The position numbers and the translations under genes are program-made. A stretch of 64,000 nucleotides of DNA. Origin: Eonycteris spelaea (lineage: Eukaryota > Chordata > Mammalia > Chiroptera > Pteropodidae). Shown in pieces: positions 41,401 to 47,200 of this stretch (within the stretch, counting starts at the first letter, position 1; every line of letters starts with the position of its first letter). Location: contig PUFA01000564.1 in assembly GCA_003508835.1 (NCBI GenBank), positions 62,001-126,000 on the forward strand, given 5' to 3'. The notes beneath the pieces were generated by a model. The model had not been told where the DNA came from. It searched no databases and saw nothing but the letters and a program-made list of their open reading frames with translations.

Positions 41401-42777
41401 CTAGCCCTGGGGTCTGTCAGACATGAAGCTGCGCCCCATCCCCAGGATCCCCCACCCCTGCCGCACAGGCTCATCTCCCAGGGGAAGGGCTGGCCAAGGC
41501 TCTTCTGCAGCCAGATCGGAAACCTGCACCCCAGGCCACTGACTCCTGGGCAGGGCTGTGGCCCTCACCTGTCTGTGGGGAGTCCTTCAGCCTCTGGAGG
41601 TCTGGGTGTGCAAAGGAGGTGTCATGCAGACCTGCGTGGACAGGGCCCGTGGTCAGCGCTGGGCCAGTGCCAGCACCAGGCCTGAGCCGAAGCTCCATGC
41701 ACCTTTCACACCTGACCCCTCCCACCCGTGTGCATTCACGCGCATTCACTCAATCGCTGGTTCCCCACGTCTGCGCAGAGCTGTTGTCTACCTGCCACCT
41801 GCTGGGTGAAGGGTGCACGGGGGACGAAGGTGCCTGCCCTGAGAGCCCCCAAGGAAGGCGAGGTGCACACTCACGCACACGGGCAGTGAGCAGGGCCTGG
41901 GGGCCTCGTGGGTGCCATGCCCGGTTTCCCTGTGAGGCCGGCGGGATCGGGAATGCCAGGGGGGGCGGCGGGCTAAGAGAGGGGGGTGAGTCCCCCGGCT
42001 CAGCGAGCGGGGCTCTCAGTGGTGGGGTGCTGCAGACACCTGGGGCCATAGTCAGTGAGAAGGGGCTGCCCCTGGGCCACCGAGGGACCCCCCGCCCCTC
42101 AGCAACCGTTCCCACAGTCAGGGCAGTTGTAAGGGCCAAAGGCTGGGGGTGGGGCAGGGCGGGAGGGGAAGGGGCCCTGCCCCCTGCGCCCGGCAGAGCG
42201 GTGGGCTGCAGGCGGGGCTGCCCTGTCCTTCCACTTCCTTAATCCCCTGGCAGCCATGTGAGGGGCTGTGTCTCCCCCACTTTCACAGGTGGGGGAGCTG
42301 AGGCCAGAGCCCACGTTGTGGTCACTGTCACAGTCAGGACCCTGGGTCTGCACGGGCTCTCTGCACCTGGTGCCCACAGGCCCTACACACCCTCTGGCCG
42401 CCCCTGGGGACCTCTGAGCCCAGTGGGCCGGTGGGAGTGCCTGGCTCAGGGCTGAGCCCACTTCTGTCACCCCAACACGGCTCTGACACACCTGCTGTTG
42501 GGGAGCCTGCATGTCCCCAAGGACCCCTGCCCCCTGCGTCCCTGGCCTTGGCTCCTGCAGCCTCTCTCCCTCTGGCTGGGCCGACCAGACCTTGGCAAGA
42601 GCAGCCTGGCCAGAGCGAGGAGTGGCCTGCCATCCGCCAGCGTTCTCTGGCTGAGTGATGTGCCCACGTGAAGGGGCCTCGGGGCGTCTGGCCACCCCCA
42701 AGCGTGGCCAACAGGCCCCACTCACCACTGAGCAGAGTCCCCCCGCAAAACAGCAGCAGCAGCCAAGGCCCCAGCAT
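20317..42777 (-). CDS. MUC6: MUC6, gel-forming gastric mucin-6
   Basis: MUC6 is a secreted oligomeric gel-forming mucin of gastric glands and Brunner glands. Minus-strand exons give a signal peptide (MLGPWLLLLFCGGTLLS), three VWD-C8-TIL assemblies (D1 e3-e9, D2 e10-e20, D3 e21-e25), a short Cys-rich link (e26-e27), a huge Pro/Thr/Ser exon with 20 tandem 126-residue units, and a C-terminal cystine knot. As in human MUC6 there is no D4/B/C region, so the protein goes straight from the Pro/Thr/Ser domain to the knot. D1 and D3 carry CGLC (CXXC) motifs and D2 has KGLC. I placed 31 exons; human MUC6 has 33, and the two missing small exons should lie at 31779-32936. Exons 9, 11, 16, 17, 19, 23 and 24 show single-base deficits relative to the family frame. 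The gene is divergent from MUC2 and convergent with AP2A2. Confidence 0.96.
20495..20808 (-). other. MUC6 last intron
   Basis: GT-AG intron on the minus strand (gtgagctg to ctctttgcag). No feature recognised. Confidence 0.75.
20809..20911 (-). CDS. MUC6: MUC6 exon 32, cystine-knot domain start
   Basis: VCSVRKLEEEVTYQGCTANV to TRCEGVCPSSA. It begins with two bases (GG) that complete a Gly codon with the last G of the Pro/Thr/Ser exon at 22593, and it ends in phase 2. Confidence 0.93.
20912..22592 (-). other. MUC6 intron between Pro/Thr/Ser exon and cystine-knot exons
   Basis: 1.7 kb. On the minus strand it starts GTATGT (22592) and ends caccggctcccag. GC-rich, with G runs on the plus strand. 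No gene recognised. Confidence 0.75.
22593..31778 (-). CDS. MUC6: MUC6 giant Pro/Thr/Ser exon (exon 31 equivalent)
   Basis: This exon encodes the O-glycosylated mucin domain. The acceptor is ttccctgcag at 31779; it opens with ITPNTTAVTARATAALVS and similar unique Thr/Ser-rich sequence. Twenty tandem units follow between about 30850 and 23410, then a unique Ser/Thr/Pro tail ending TSPTSSPG. The donor is gtatgt with one base of a Gly codon left, which fits the GG at the start of exon 32. The units are free of Cys, and about 55% of residues are Thr, Ser or Pro, with His also frequent. The printed sequence is not one open frame. Units at about 23.5-25.4 kb are mostly intact, many at 25.7-30.7 kb carry 1-bp losses, and the 5' (31.5-30.9 kb) and 3' (23.3-22.8 kb) unique parts switch frame. 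Confidence 0.88.
23410..30860 (-). repeat. MUC6 tandem repeat array, ~378-bp unit x 20
   Basis: The landmark gatcac (in gtgatcacacggtgagaag) recurs at 23531, 23913, 24288, 24666, 25047, 25425, 25804, 26194, 26564, 26926, 27296, 27673, 28042, 28414, 28793, 29169, 29539, 29916, 30293 and 30672. Spacing is 362-390 bp and most often 377-379, that is 126 codons. Sub-variants alternate, for example cggagtaagtgtgggcc against ggaagaagtgtggacc, which suggests higher-order duplication of blocks. Confidence 0.95.
31779..32936 (-). other. MUC6 introns holding the two unplaced small exons
   Basis: Exon 28 ends in phase 1, while the Pro/Thr/Ser exon needs one leading base, so at least one more exon must lie here; human has two. 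A candidate frame near 32450-32620 reads TTGPLSPAAPSPGSAPTPVA, preceded by a plausible acceptor (gccctccag at about 32611), but I cannot fix its boundaries. The segment also contains the inverted repeat piece at 31930-32120. Confidence 0.6.
31930..32120 (+). repeat. Inverted, diverged piece of the MUC6 Pro/Thr/Ser repeat unit
   Basis: On the plus strand, opposite to MUC6, 31955-32050 reads HTTPATPRRSHTPFTAVSTP. The MUC6 unit read on the minus strand has HTTPGTPSRPHTPFTTVSAP. DNA similarity extends on both sides (gatcacacaccccctttaccg here, gaccacacactcccttcacc in the unit). The piece covers roughly half a unit and lies about 150 bp upstream of the giant exon. Confidence 0.8.
32937..32969 (-). 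CDS. MUC6: MUC6 exon 28, 33-bp mini-exon
   Basis: A strong polypyrimidine acceptor (ctcccttttgcag) precedes AGTCGCTGCC...ACCACAG, followed by gtgatc. In phase it continues exon 27 as C-E-S-L-P6-T-T, matching the Cys-to-Pro/Thr transition seen in human MUC6. Both phases fit (2 + 30 + 1). Confidence 0.8.
32970..33276 (-). other. MUC6 intron 27
   Basis: GT-AG intron (gtaagctt to cttttgcag) of about 307 bp; no other feature seen. Confidence 0.7.
33277..33339 (-). CDS. MUC6: MUC6 exon 27
   Basis: GCYNCSQDAYFDHDKGTCVP and C; this is the last Cys-rich piece before the mucin domain. The donor is gtaagc. Confidence 0.95.
33340..33658 (-). other. MUC6 intron 26
   Basis: 319-bp GT-AG intron (gtacgg to ctgcccag); nothing else recognised. 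Confidence 0.7.
33659..33799 (-). CDS. MUC6: MUC6 exon 26
   Basis: PIYCGFYNTHVRAGHGHFQY to SFPSANMEG, including the CTWHYQPCLCP motif of the MUC6 Cys-rich linker. Phase 2-in, 1-out. Confidence 0.95.
33981..34137 (-). CDS. MUC6: MUC6 exon 25, D3 C8/TIL region
   Basis: VYHLPYYEACVRDACGCDSG and GVCVDWRTPDFC. The dense conserved cysteines (CGCDSGGDCECLC) are the C8 hallmark of D3. Confidence 0.96.
34138..34498 (-). repeat. MUC6 intron 24, almost wholly G-rich minisatellite
   Basis: From about 34180 to 34490 the plus strand is a tandem array of GAGGGCAGGGGGCC-type units (roughly 14-21 bp, about 18-20 copies) with repeated runs of 4-6 Gs. The array occupies nearly the whole 361-bp intron. The pre-mRNA strand is the C-rich one. 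Confidence 0.93.
34499..34737 (-). CDS. MUC6: MUC6 exon 24, D3 CGLC region (1-base deficit)
   Basis: GALCGLCGNDNGNAEDDFET through SSELDFANSWKESPLCADT, then SAFRRAWAERKCSIINSQTF. The frame slips at plus-strand 34581-34590, where GACCCTGCGG has one base fewer than the GACCC-TGC-GGC the family needs. Adding one base gives exactly 80 codons and restores homology. Confidence 0.92.
34835..35019 (-). CDS. MUC6: MUC6 exon 23, D3 VWD (1-base deficit)
   Basis: GLSITLADRNYTVSGADP, then HAHFRVQAGSLHLLLDVTVG to LRLARAAQ. One C is missing from the CCCC run at 34963-34971. With it the exon is 62 codons; without it the frame shifts. Confidence 0.92.
35020..35351 (-). other. MUC6 intron 22
   Basis: 332-bp GT-AG intron (gtgagtgggcc to ctccgcag); no other feature seen. 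Confidence 0.7.
35352..35462 (-). CDS. MUC6: MUC6 exon 22
   Basis: DGCGANDSQPTFKIVTENVV to SRAIRISLG, 37 codons, intact frame, D3 VWD. Confidence 0.96.
35545..35686 (-). CDS. MUC6: MUC6 exon 21, D3 VWD start
   Basis: TCSRGKWTCQQSAHCSSTCT to GNCEYILAT. It contains GEGHVVTFDGQRFVFDG, the typical opening of a VWD domain. Intact frame. Confidence 0.96.
35839..35990 (-). CDS. MUC6: MUC6 exon 20
   Basis: VPTKCEPGCVCAEGLYENAS to NTDCKTC. TIL/E-domain cysteines between D2 and D3. Intact frame. Confidence 0.96.
35991..36442 (-). other. MUC6 intron 19
   Basis: 452-bp GT-AG intron (gtaagg to cttcctgcag); nothing else recognised. Confidence 0.7.
36443..36551 (-). CDS. MUC6: MUC6 exon 19 (1-base deficit)
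   Basis: AACLAPK then ILRSCSQSSGDEFGAACAPT to TGTPC. The CCCC run at plus-strand 36533-36542 is one base short for the family's APK reading. One extra C restores the phase. Confidence 0.9.
36637..36689 (-). CDS. MUC6: MUC6 exon 18
   Basis: CHCTNGRLRCPGRPQMLM, 53 bp with phases 1-in and 1-out. The acceptor is cttgcag and the donor is gtatgt. Confidence 0.93.
36775..37023 (-). CDS. MUC6: MUC6 exon 17, D2 TIL region (1-base deficit)
   Basis: TIACTGNQTFSYDSRACGRT to RTAECH, then SAVPVDGCNCPEGTYLN to QSTVVDGVVC. At plus-strand 36921-36932 the run CACCC should be CACCCC to join the two frames. Both halves are strongly conserved. Confidence 0.92.
37140..37271 (-). CDS. MUC6: MUC6 exon 16, D2 C8 (1-base deficit)
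   Basis: RCVYQACNYEETFPHICAA then LGDYAHACASRGVLLRGWRD. One C is missing at plus-strand 37209-37220 (GCCGCCTGGGGG where GCCGCCCTGGGGG is expected). Confidence 0.92.
37368..37462 (-). CDS. MUC6: MUC6 exon 15, D2 C8
   Basis: KVCAETHCSVLVKTGTVFER to NPQPFYK. Intact, phases 1-in and 0-out. Confidence 0.96.
37548..37709 (-). CDS. MUC6: MUC6 exon 14, D2 VWD end
   Basis: GLCGNFDGDTTDDFTTSMGI to ETDPCAMSQLN. Intact; carries the GLCGNF core of the second VWD. Confidence 0.97.
37961..38098 (-). CDS. MUC6: MUC6 exon 13
   Basis: GNITVFRQTSTHLQVATTFG to GPQFRGQTK. Intact, D2 VWD. Confidence 0.97.
38178..38247 (-). CDS. MUC6: MUC6 exon 12
   Basis: DKIVISQDEVTHNGDTQWLP to YKAG. Intact, D2 VWD. Confidence 0.96.
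38383..38486 (-). CDS. MUC6: MUC6 exon 11 (1-base deficit)
   Basis: It should open SPQLPDGGSLLAVYDKSGSS and end VVYLSSQ-like (VIYLSSQ). The first CCCC run (plus-strand 38479-38486) is one C short, putting the rest out of frame with exon 10. With one C added it is 35 codons. Confidence 0.91.
38487..38819 (-). repeat. MUC6 intron 10, mostly a 38-39-bp minisatellite
   Basis: About 38525-38770 holds roughly six imperfect copies of CCCCTCCTGGCGGGACCCCT followed by GGTGGTGACCCCGTGGCGA on the plus strand. Some copies are shortened. The array nearly fills the 333-bp intron. Confidence 0.93.
38820..38958 (-). CDS. MUC6: MUC6 exon 10, D2 VWD start
   Basis: CQCTMGRWDCEERPCPRHCA to GACTYTLLQ, including EGGSFVTTFDARPYRFHG. 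Intact frame. Confidence 0.97.
39094..39212 (-). CDS. MUC6: MUC6 exon 9, D1 TIL/E (two 1-base deficits)
   Basis: The conserved core VLDDISKNLTCVPIARCPCT and GGATYAP, then EVTADPCRTC, lies in two frames. One base is missing near the acceptor (around 39208, read as a TAG in the expected frame). One G is missing from the GGGG run at 39121-39130. With both restored the exon fits phases 1-in and 2-out. Confidence 0.85.
39213..39531 (-). other. MUC6 intron 8
   Basis: 319-bp GT-AG intron (gtgaag to ccctgcag); no other feature seen. Confidence 0.65.
39532..39654 (-). CDS. MUC6: MUC6 exon 8, D1 TIL
   Basis: SLGQCPANQVYQECGEACVK to FGCFCPEG. The TIL-type cysteines are in the conserved order. Intact. 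Confidence 0.96.
39803..40010 (-). CDS. MUC6: MUC6 exon 7, D1 C8
   Basis: ARTCAQLLALVSAECAVPKE to RSPGLC. C8 domain of D1; 69 codons plus one base, donor gtgagt. Intact. Confidence 0.95.
40149..40261 (-). CDS. MUC6: MUC6 exon 6
   Basis: GQLLEPHEYAALHKLDDPNE to GSRRPNTY. The donor gtgagg was chosen because it leaves phase 0 for ARTCAQ; the overlapping GTACGT would not. Confidence 0.88.
40335..40425 (-). CDS. MUC6: MUC6 exon 5, D1 CGLC
   Basis: VLLEQRHRGQVCGLCGNFDG to NDFLGED. The CGLC motif is the CXXC linked in this family to disulfide-mediated assembly. Confidence 0.96.
40711..40837 (-). CDS. MUC6: MUC6 exon 4
   Basis: VVSLPYSSNGLQITPFGQSV to GPGAHLM. D1 VWD, intact. Confidence 0.96.
40919..41156 (-). 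CDS. MUC6: MUC6 exon 3, D1 VWD start
   Basis: APDGGWCSTWGASHFSTFDG to GAISIKDVG. It opens the first VWD domain (CSTWGxxHFSTFDGHVYDF). Intact. Confidence 0.96.
41157..41568 (-). other. MUC6 intron 2
   Basis: 412-bp GT-AG intron (gtgagggcc to cctccacag); no other feature recognised. Confidence 0.7.
41569..41631 (-). CDS. MUC6: MUC6 exon 2
   Basis: GLHDTSFAHPDLQRLKDSPQ T, matching the mature N-terminus of MUC6 (LQRLKDSPQT is identical to human). Acceptor ccacgcag. Confidence 0.93.
41632..42725 (-). other. MUC6 intron 1 with old SINE/LINE traces
   Basis: 1.1 kb. A segment at 41735-41880 resembles L2 (attcactcaat...acctgctgggtgaagg). 42235-42360 resembles MIR/L2 (cactttcacaggtgggggag ctgaggccagag). 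Both are degraded, and I give them low to moderate weight. Confidence 0.5.
42726..42777 (-). CDS. MUC6: MUC6 exon 1, signal peptide and start codon
   Basis: ATG at plus-strand 42777-42775 with A at -3. MLGPWLLLLFCGGTLLSG is a clear secretory signal peptide. Donor gtgagt, phase 1. It is the first ATG about 65-70 nt after the predicted cap site. Confidence 0.93.
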
Positions 42778-42873
42778 GGTACGTGGAGAGGTGGCCGCCG
42801 GACCCGGCCCGCCCGCCGCTGGACGCCAGGTGGGCTCCCTGCACCTGTGCAAACGCGTGGCCAGCCCCGGACG

Positions 42874-42880
42874 CCTTATA
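42874..42880 (-). promoter_or_regulatory. TATA box of MUC6
   Basis: CCTTATA on the plus strand reads TATAAGG on the minus strand, within CCCCAGTATAAGGCG. Transcription would start near 42845-42850, leaving a short 5' UTR. Confidence 0.85.
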
Positions 42881-44120
42881 CTGGGGCCGCAGGCCCTGCC
42901 CTGCCCCACGCACCGGCCCAGCCCTGCGCCCCCGCCCCCCACCGGCTGGGCACAGGGGTGGCCAAACAGGATCTTGGGTGCTGCTTTATCAGGATTTCTT
43001 GGAAAAACTTAGGCGGGCTGCGGCCTCACTATCACTCGCCACTTGCCCCCCAGCAGGGGGCTGGCACACACCCTGCCGCCCTGCGAACACCTCTGTTTGC
43101 TCCACGCCGATCCTGCCAGGGGCCGTGCCAGGGATGGTTCCGGGCGAGCAGTTCCAGGGCTCAGCCTGGGCATCGTCAGCCACACCCCAGGAGCCGAGAG
43201 GGGCTTGTTCAAGGTGTGGGGGGAGCTGCCTGGGCCCCACACCTCCCCTGGGGAGAAAGGCCTCCCGCGGAAGGGCCTCTCCAGAAGCGAAGACAGTTTA
43301 GGCCGCCCCGAAGGTGGCCCCCAGCTGCGAGGCCATTGGAGGGCAGCTGGCCCTGGGGGGCCCTTCCCAGCCAGTCCCCAGCCTTCGGGTCCTGGGAGGG
43401 GGCGGGGGTAGGAAGGGCATGCTGCACCCTGGGAACCCCAGTTACTGTTCTGTCCCCATGGCTCTCAGCTGCTCAACTCAGGCATAGGATGGGGTGGGCC
43501 TCTTGGGGTGCAGACTCTGTGGGCACAGGACCGGTGGATGACTTGGGGTGCAGACTCTGTGGGCACAGGATGGAGTGGGCGACTTGGGGTAGAGACCCCA
43601 TGGGCACAGGAGCGGTGCTGTGCTGCGGCCCCTGGGAGGAGGACGTGGGGCCTGGGGCAGCATCTCAGACGACAGGGCCGAGGGACCAGCGAGCTGTTGT
43701 CCACAGACAGGATGCACGCTAGCACTGGGAGGGGCAGAGCGAGACGGGGGTGGTTCTGGCCCCGCGGAGACTTGGGGTGTGGGAGGCCTGGCGAGGGCCA
43801 GCGGCCCGCCCCAGGCTCGGGCTCCCCACGTGGGCTGCACCCCGTCTCACAGACCAGTGCGCCCAGTGCCGGAGCAGCTGCCCATTTACCCGAAGTAAAC
43901 GTGTTGGATAGAGAATCACTCTAACAGAAACCGCTCCCGGAGAAGTGGGGCCCAGGCAGGCTGAGGGCTGGGGAGTCACGGAGTGGGGAACAGGGGACGC
44001 TGGGCACAGCCCGGGTGGGCGAGGCTGCGGTGCGGCCGAGGAAGCTGGCCCCCCGTGGCTGGGGCTGGCCGTGGACTCGGACGCCTCGCACCCTGGCAGG
44101 CGACGATGCAGGGCCCCTGG
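42881..44120. other. MUC6 upstream flank
   Basis: Unique GC-rich DNA upstream of MUC6. It includes a GATA-type site (TTATC at 42987-42991) about 140 bp from the predicted start, and a small tandem triplication at 43486-43615. No gene. Confidence 0.6.
43486..43615 (+). repeat. Tandem triplication, ~40-bp unit
   Basis: Three adjacent units of CTTGGGGTGCAGACTCTGTG followed by GGCACAGGA begin at 43502, 43542 and 43583. The third is diverged (agagaccccatg). Confidence 0.9.
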
Positions 44121-44126
44121 CCGTCG

Positions 44127-44255
44127 CACGTGTGCATGCGTTGCATGTGTGTGCACGTGAGTGCATGCATGTGCACATGCGTGCGTGTGTGCGTGTGTGC
44201 GTGCACGTGTATGTGTGCGCATGTGTGCGTGCGTGCACCTGTGTGCTCCAGGATC
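44127..44255 (+). repeat. Alternating GT/GC/CA simple repeat
   Basis: About 130 bp of alternating purine-pyrimidine sequence (GTGTGCATGCGTTGCATGTG type), imperfect, between MUC6 and MUC2. Confidence 0.92.
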
Positions 44256-47200
44256 TGGGACGCGAGCCTCCAGCCTCAGGCGTGCGGCTGGCAGGCAGCT
44301 GGGGGGCCAGGGCTGCGGGGTGGGCAGGAAATCACAGGGGACGGCGTGTGCGGCTGACCCGGGCCGCTGGGCCGCGCTGAGCACACAGCGGGGAGATAAG
44401 AGTGTGTGCAGGCCTTGTTCCCGGCGGCCTTGGCGATAAGCAGCGGCATCCCGCTGGCCGGCCTTGGGAAACGGAACCGAGGCCTGGACAAGTGGGCGAT
44501 TGTCCGCCCTCAGGCCCCAGTCCAAGACCCTGCCTCGCCCTCGGTCATTATGGCCGGCCCTGAGCAGCGCAGTCACCCTGCTGGCCTGGAGGCCTGGCCT
44601 GGCCCGCCCCGCGCCGGCCCCCACTTCGGAGCCCGGGGCCCAGGGGACGGTGCCCACACACGGCTTCCTGCTTCCGGGCTCCCTGGGAGGATGGGTGCTG
44701 TCCCCCTCGGCCACGGCTCCCTGGGCAGCCCTGACCTGACCTTTGCTGGGGGCCTGGTGAGGACACTGATGTTCACCCCGGACGGCAGGAGGTCCCTAAG
44801 ACCGGGGCTGTCTGGACTCTGGCTTACAGAGGCACCAGAGAGCACGCTGGTTGGACCCCCACCCTGGACCCCACCTGTCGGGTGTGACATTCCCTGGTTG
44901 GGGAGCGGGGAGCTTCCGCCTTCCCCCCAGGCCTGACCTCACCAACCACATCCTGTCAAAGGGCTGGAAACCGTGGCTTCGGGCACGTCGGGGAAGGATT
45001 TTGACGGTAGAGCCGAGCTGGCCTTTGTGCGGTGGTGGCCGGGCCTGGCGGCTGCCCTCGCCTATCTGACGGGGGGGCCGGGTGGCTGTCTGGGTGACAA
45101 TTGACCGGCCAGCACTGGGCCGCATGGCGGACGGGCACTCCATTGCAGAGCCAGCGACCCCAGGTGCGTGTGGGACCATCCTGGACCCAGTGTTGGGGGT
45201 GGGGCTGAGGGGTCGGCCAGGCTGACCCTTTGTGGGGTCGGGAGCTGGGCCCAGCTCGTCCTGCGCTCTGCCTGGGAGCCACGGGTGCCCACCGTGTGGG
45301 GAGATGGGGCCAGGGGTTTGCCTCCTGGGCTGTCCTGACTTGGTCACCGTTTCCACCCAGTGACCCTGTTGCAGCCCAGGGTTCGCCCGTCCCTGCCCAT
45401 CTGAGCTGCGGGGGACAGCCATAGCCGGGGTAACCACAGAGCCAGCGCCCCAAGCCAGGGGCCTCGGGGCCAGGAGTGGGGTACGGACCCCAGGGAAGGC
45501 ACTGCGCCCCGGCTGACGCCCCCTCCCCGAAGCCCCCCTCCGGCTTCTCAGGGGCCTGTCCCCAGCACCTGGCTCCACCCTCTGCACCCCACCCTGCACC
45601 TGGATTCGAGGCGTGTGTTACCCCCACCTCAGCCCCCGCCCTTCCTTCTTGTCTGGGGCGCTCTGCAGGGTGGGTCGAATGTCACGTCGGGCTGCAGAAG
45701 GGGCCCTGACCCCCCGTGTCCCCACCCCCTCAGGCGGGGGTTCAGCTGCGGGTGGGAGGCACTTCGGGGAGGGACCTGCCCCCCAGGGTGTGCCCGCCGG
45801 GGCCCTCAGTTCCACCCTGCAGCAGGGCACTCCTGGCCCACTGTGGCTGGAGTCAGCTCCTCCCCACCCGCACCCCCAAACACTGCCCCTCCCCACGGCC
45901 CCGCCTTGTGGGGGACCTCATACGTGCCCCCATGGGGCTCACCGGCTGCGGGACTCAGAGCCCTGGGCTCAGGGCGGCTTGTCTCCCCCAGTCCCCAGTG
46001 GGGGGTCCCAAAGCCTCCACTTCCTGGCCCAGGGGCTGTGTCCCATTTCAGCCTCTGGGCCTGAATCCACTTACTTCACTGGCCACAGCCTGCCGAGGAC
46101 CACGACCCTCGTGCCCCCACCCCAGCGCTGAGCAGGTGTCCCCCCCCCGCCCCCCTCCCCCGGTGGCTGCCGACCTCCTGCGGATGTTGAGTGAACAGTG
46201 GATAGATAAGGCGGCTCGGGTGCGTGCTCTGCCGGCCGCAGGCTTATCTGGGCTGCCTTCGCGTCCACCGTTAGCAGGTGTTTGCTCTGCGCTGGTGGCT
46301 GTGAGGGAGGCTGGGGGGGGCCCTGCCTCCGTCTGTGACCCCGGAAGCTGGCGGCCAGGTGGCAGTGCCATCGGGGTGGGTGCCCGGCCCCCGACCTGGT
46401 GTCTGTGGCTGGTGCAGACGCGAGGGGGCCGGATGGGCAGCTCTGCAGGGACAGGCATGTGCCCCTCCCCGCCCTGGGGTCTGGGGTCTGCGCCTGGCTG
46501 CCGGCAGGTCAGGGTGGTGAGGTCCCGCCACCCGGCTGCAGGTGGCGCCCTTCGCTACGACCTCCTGTGGGGACAGAGGGACAGGAAGTGGGCTCTGAGT
46601 GACCTCCTATGCGGGCGCTAACCCTGCCTGGGGCCACCCCCGTGACCTCTTCACTCCCAACTCCATCGCCTTGGGATAAGCGCTTCGGCACAGGGATTTT
46701 GGGGGGACTACGAAACACACAGTCCAGAACGGGGCCACAGGTCATGGGGAACACTCAGGCTCTGGCAGGACCCCCAGAAGCTCAAGTCAACGGGCTCTGA
46801 GGGCAGACGCAGCGCAGAGCTGGGAGGGTCTCGAGCAGCCTGGGAAGGCTTCTTGGAGGAGGTGGCCTGGGGGAGGGGCAGCTGGCTGCCCGCCACACCT
46901 GGAGGCACCTCAACGGCTGTGAGGACACTGGACACAGAGCCTGGGCCAGGCCAGAGGGTGTCCAGGACCTAGAGTAAAACGGGTGAACTGAGGTCCAGGG
47001 ATGCAGGCGTGGGGCCCAGCCCAGCAGAGGGCGAGCAGCAGGTGAGGGTGGGCAGGGCCGGGTCCGAAGCTCCTCACTCCCCGCAGAGCTCGGGGTGGAG
47101 ACCGTCCGCACACGGAGCCCGCGCGTGGCTGGACTCCCTCCGTGGCCCGGTGTCTCTGGGGGCCCCCGGCGCGAGCGAAGCTGAGCACACAGGTGCCTGC

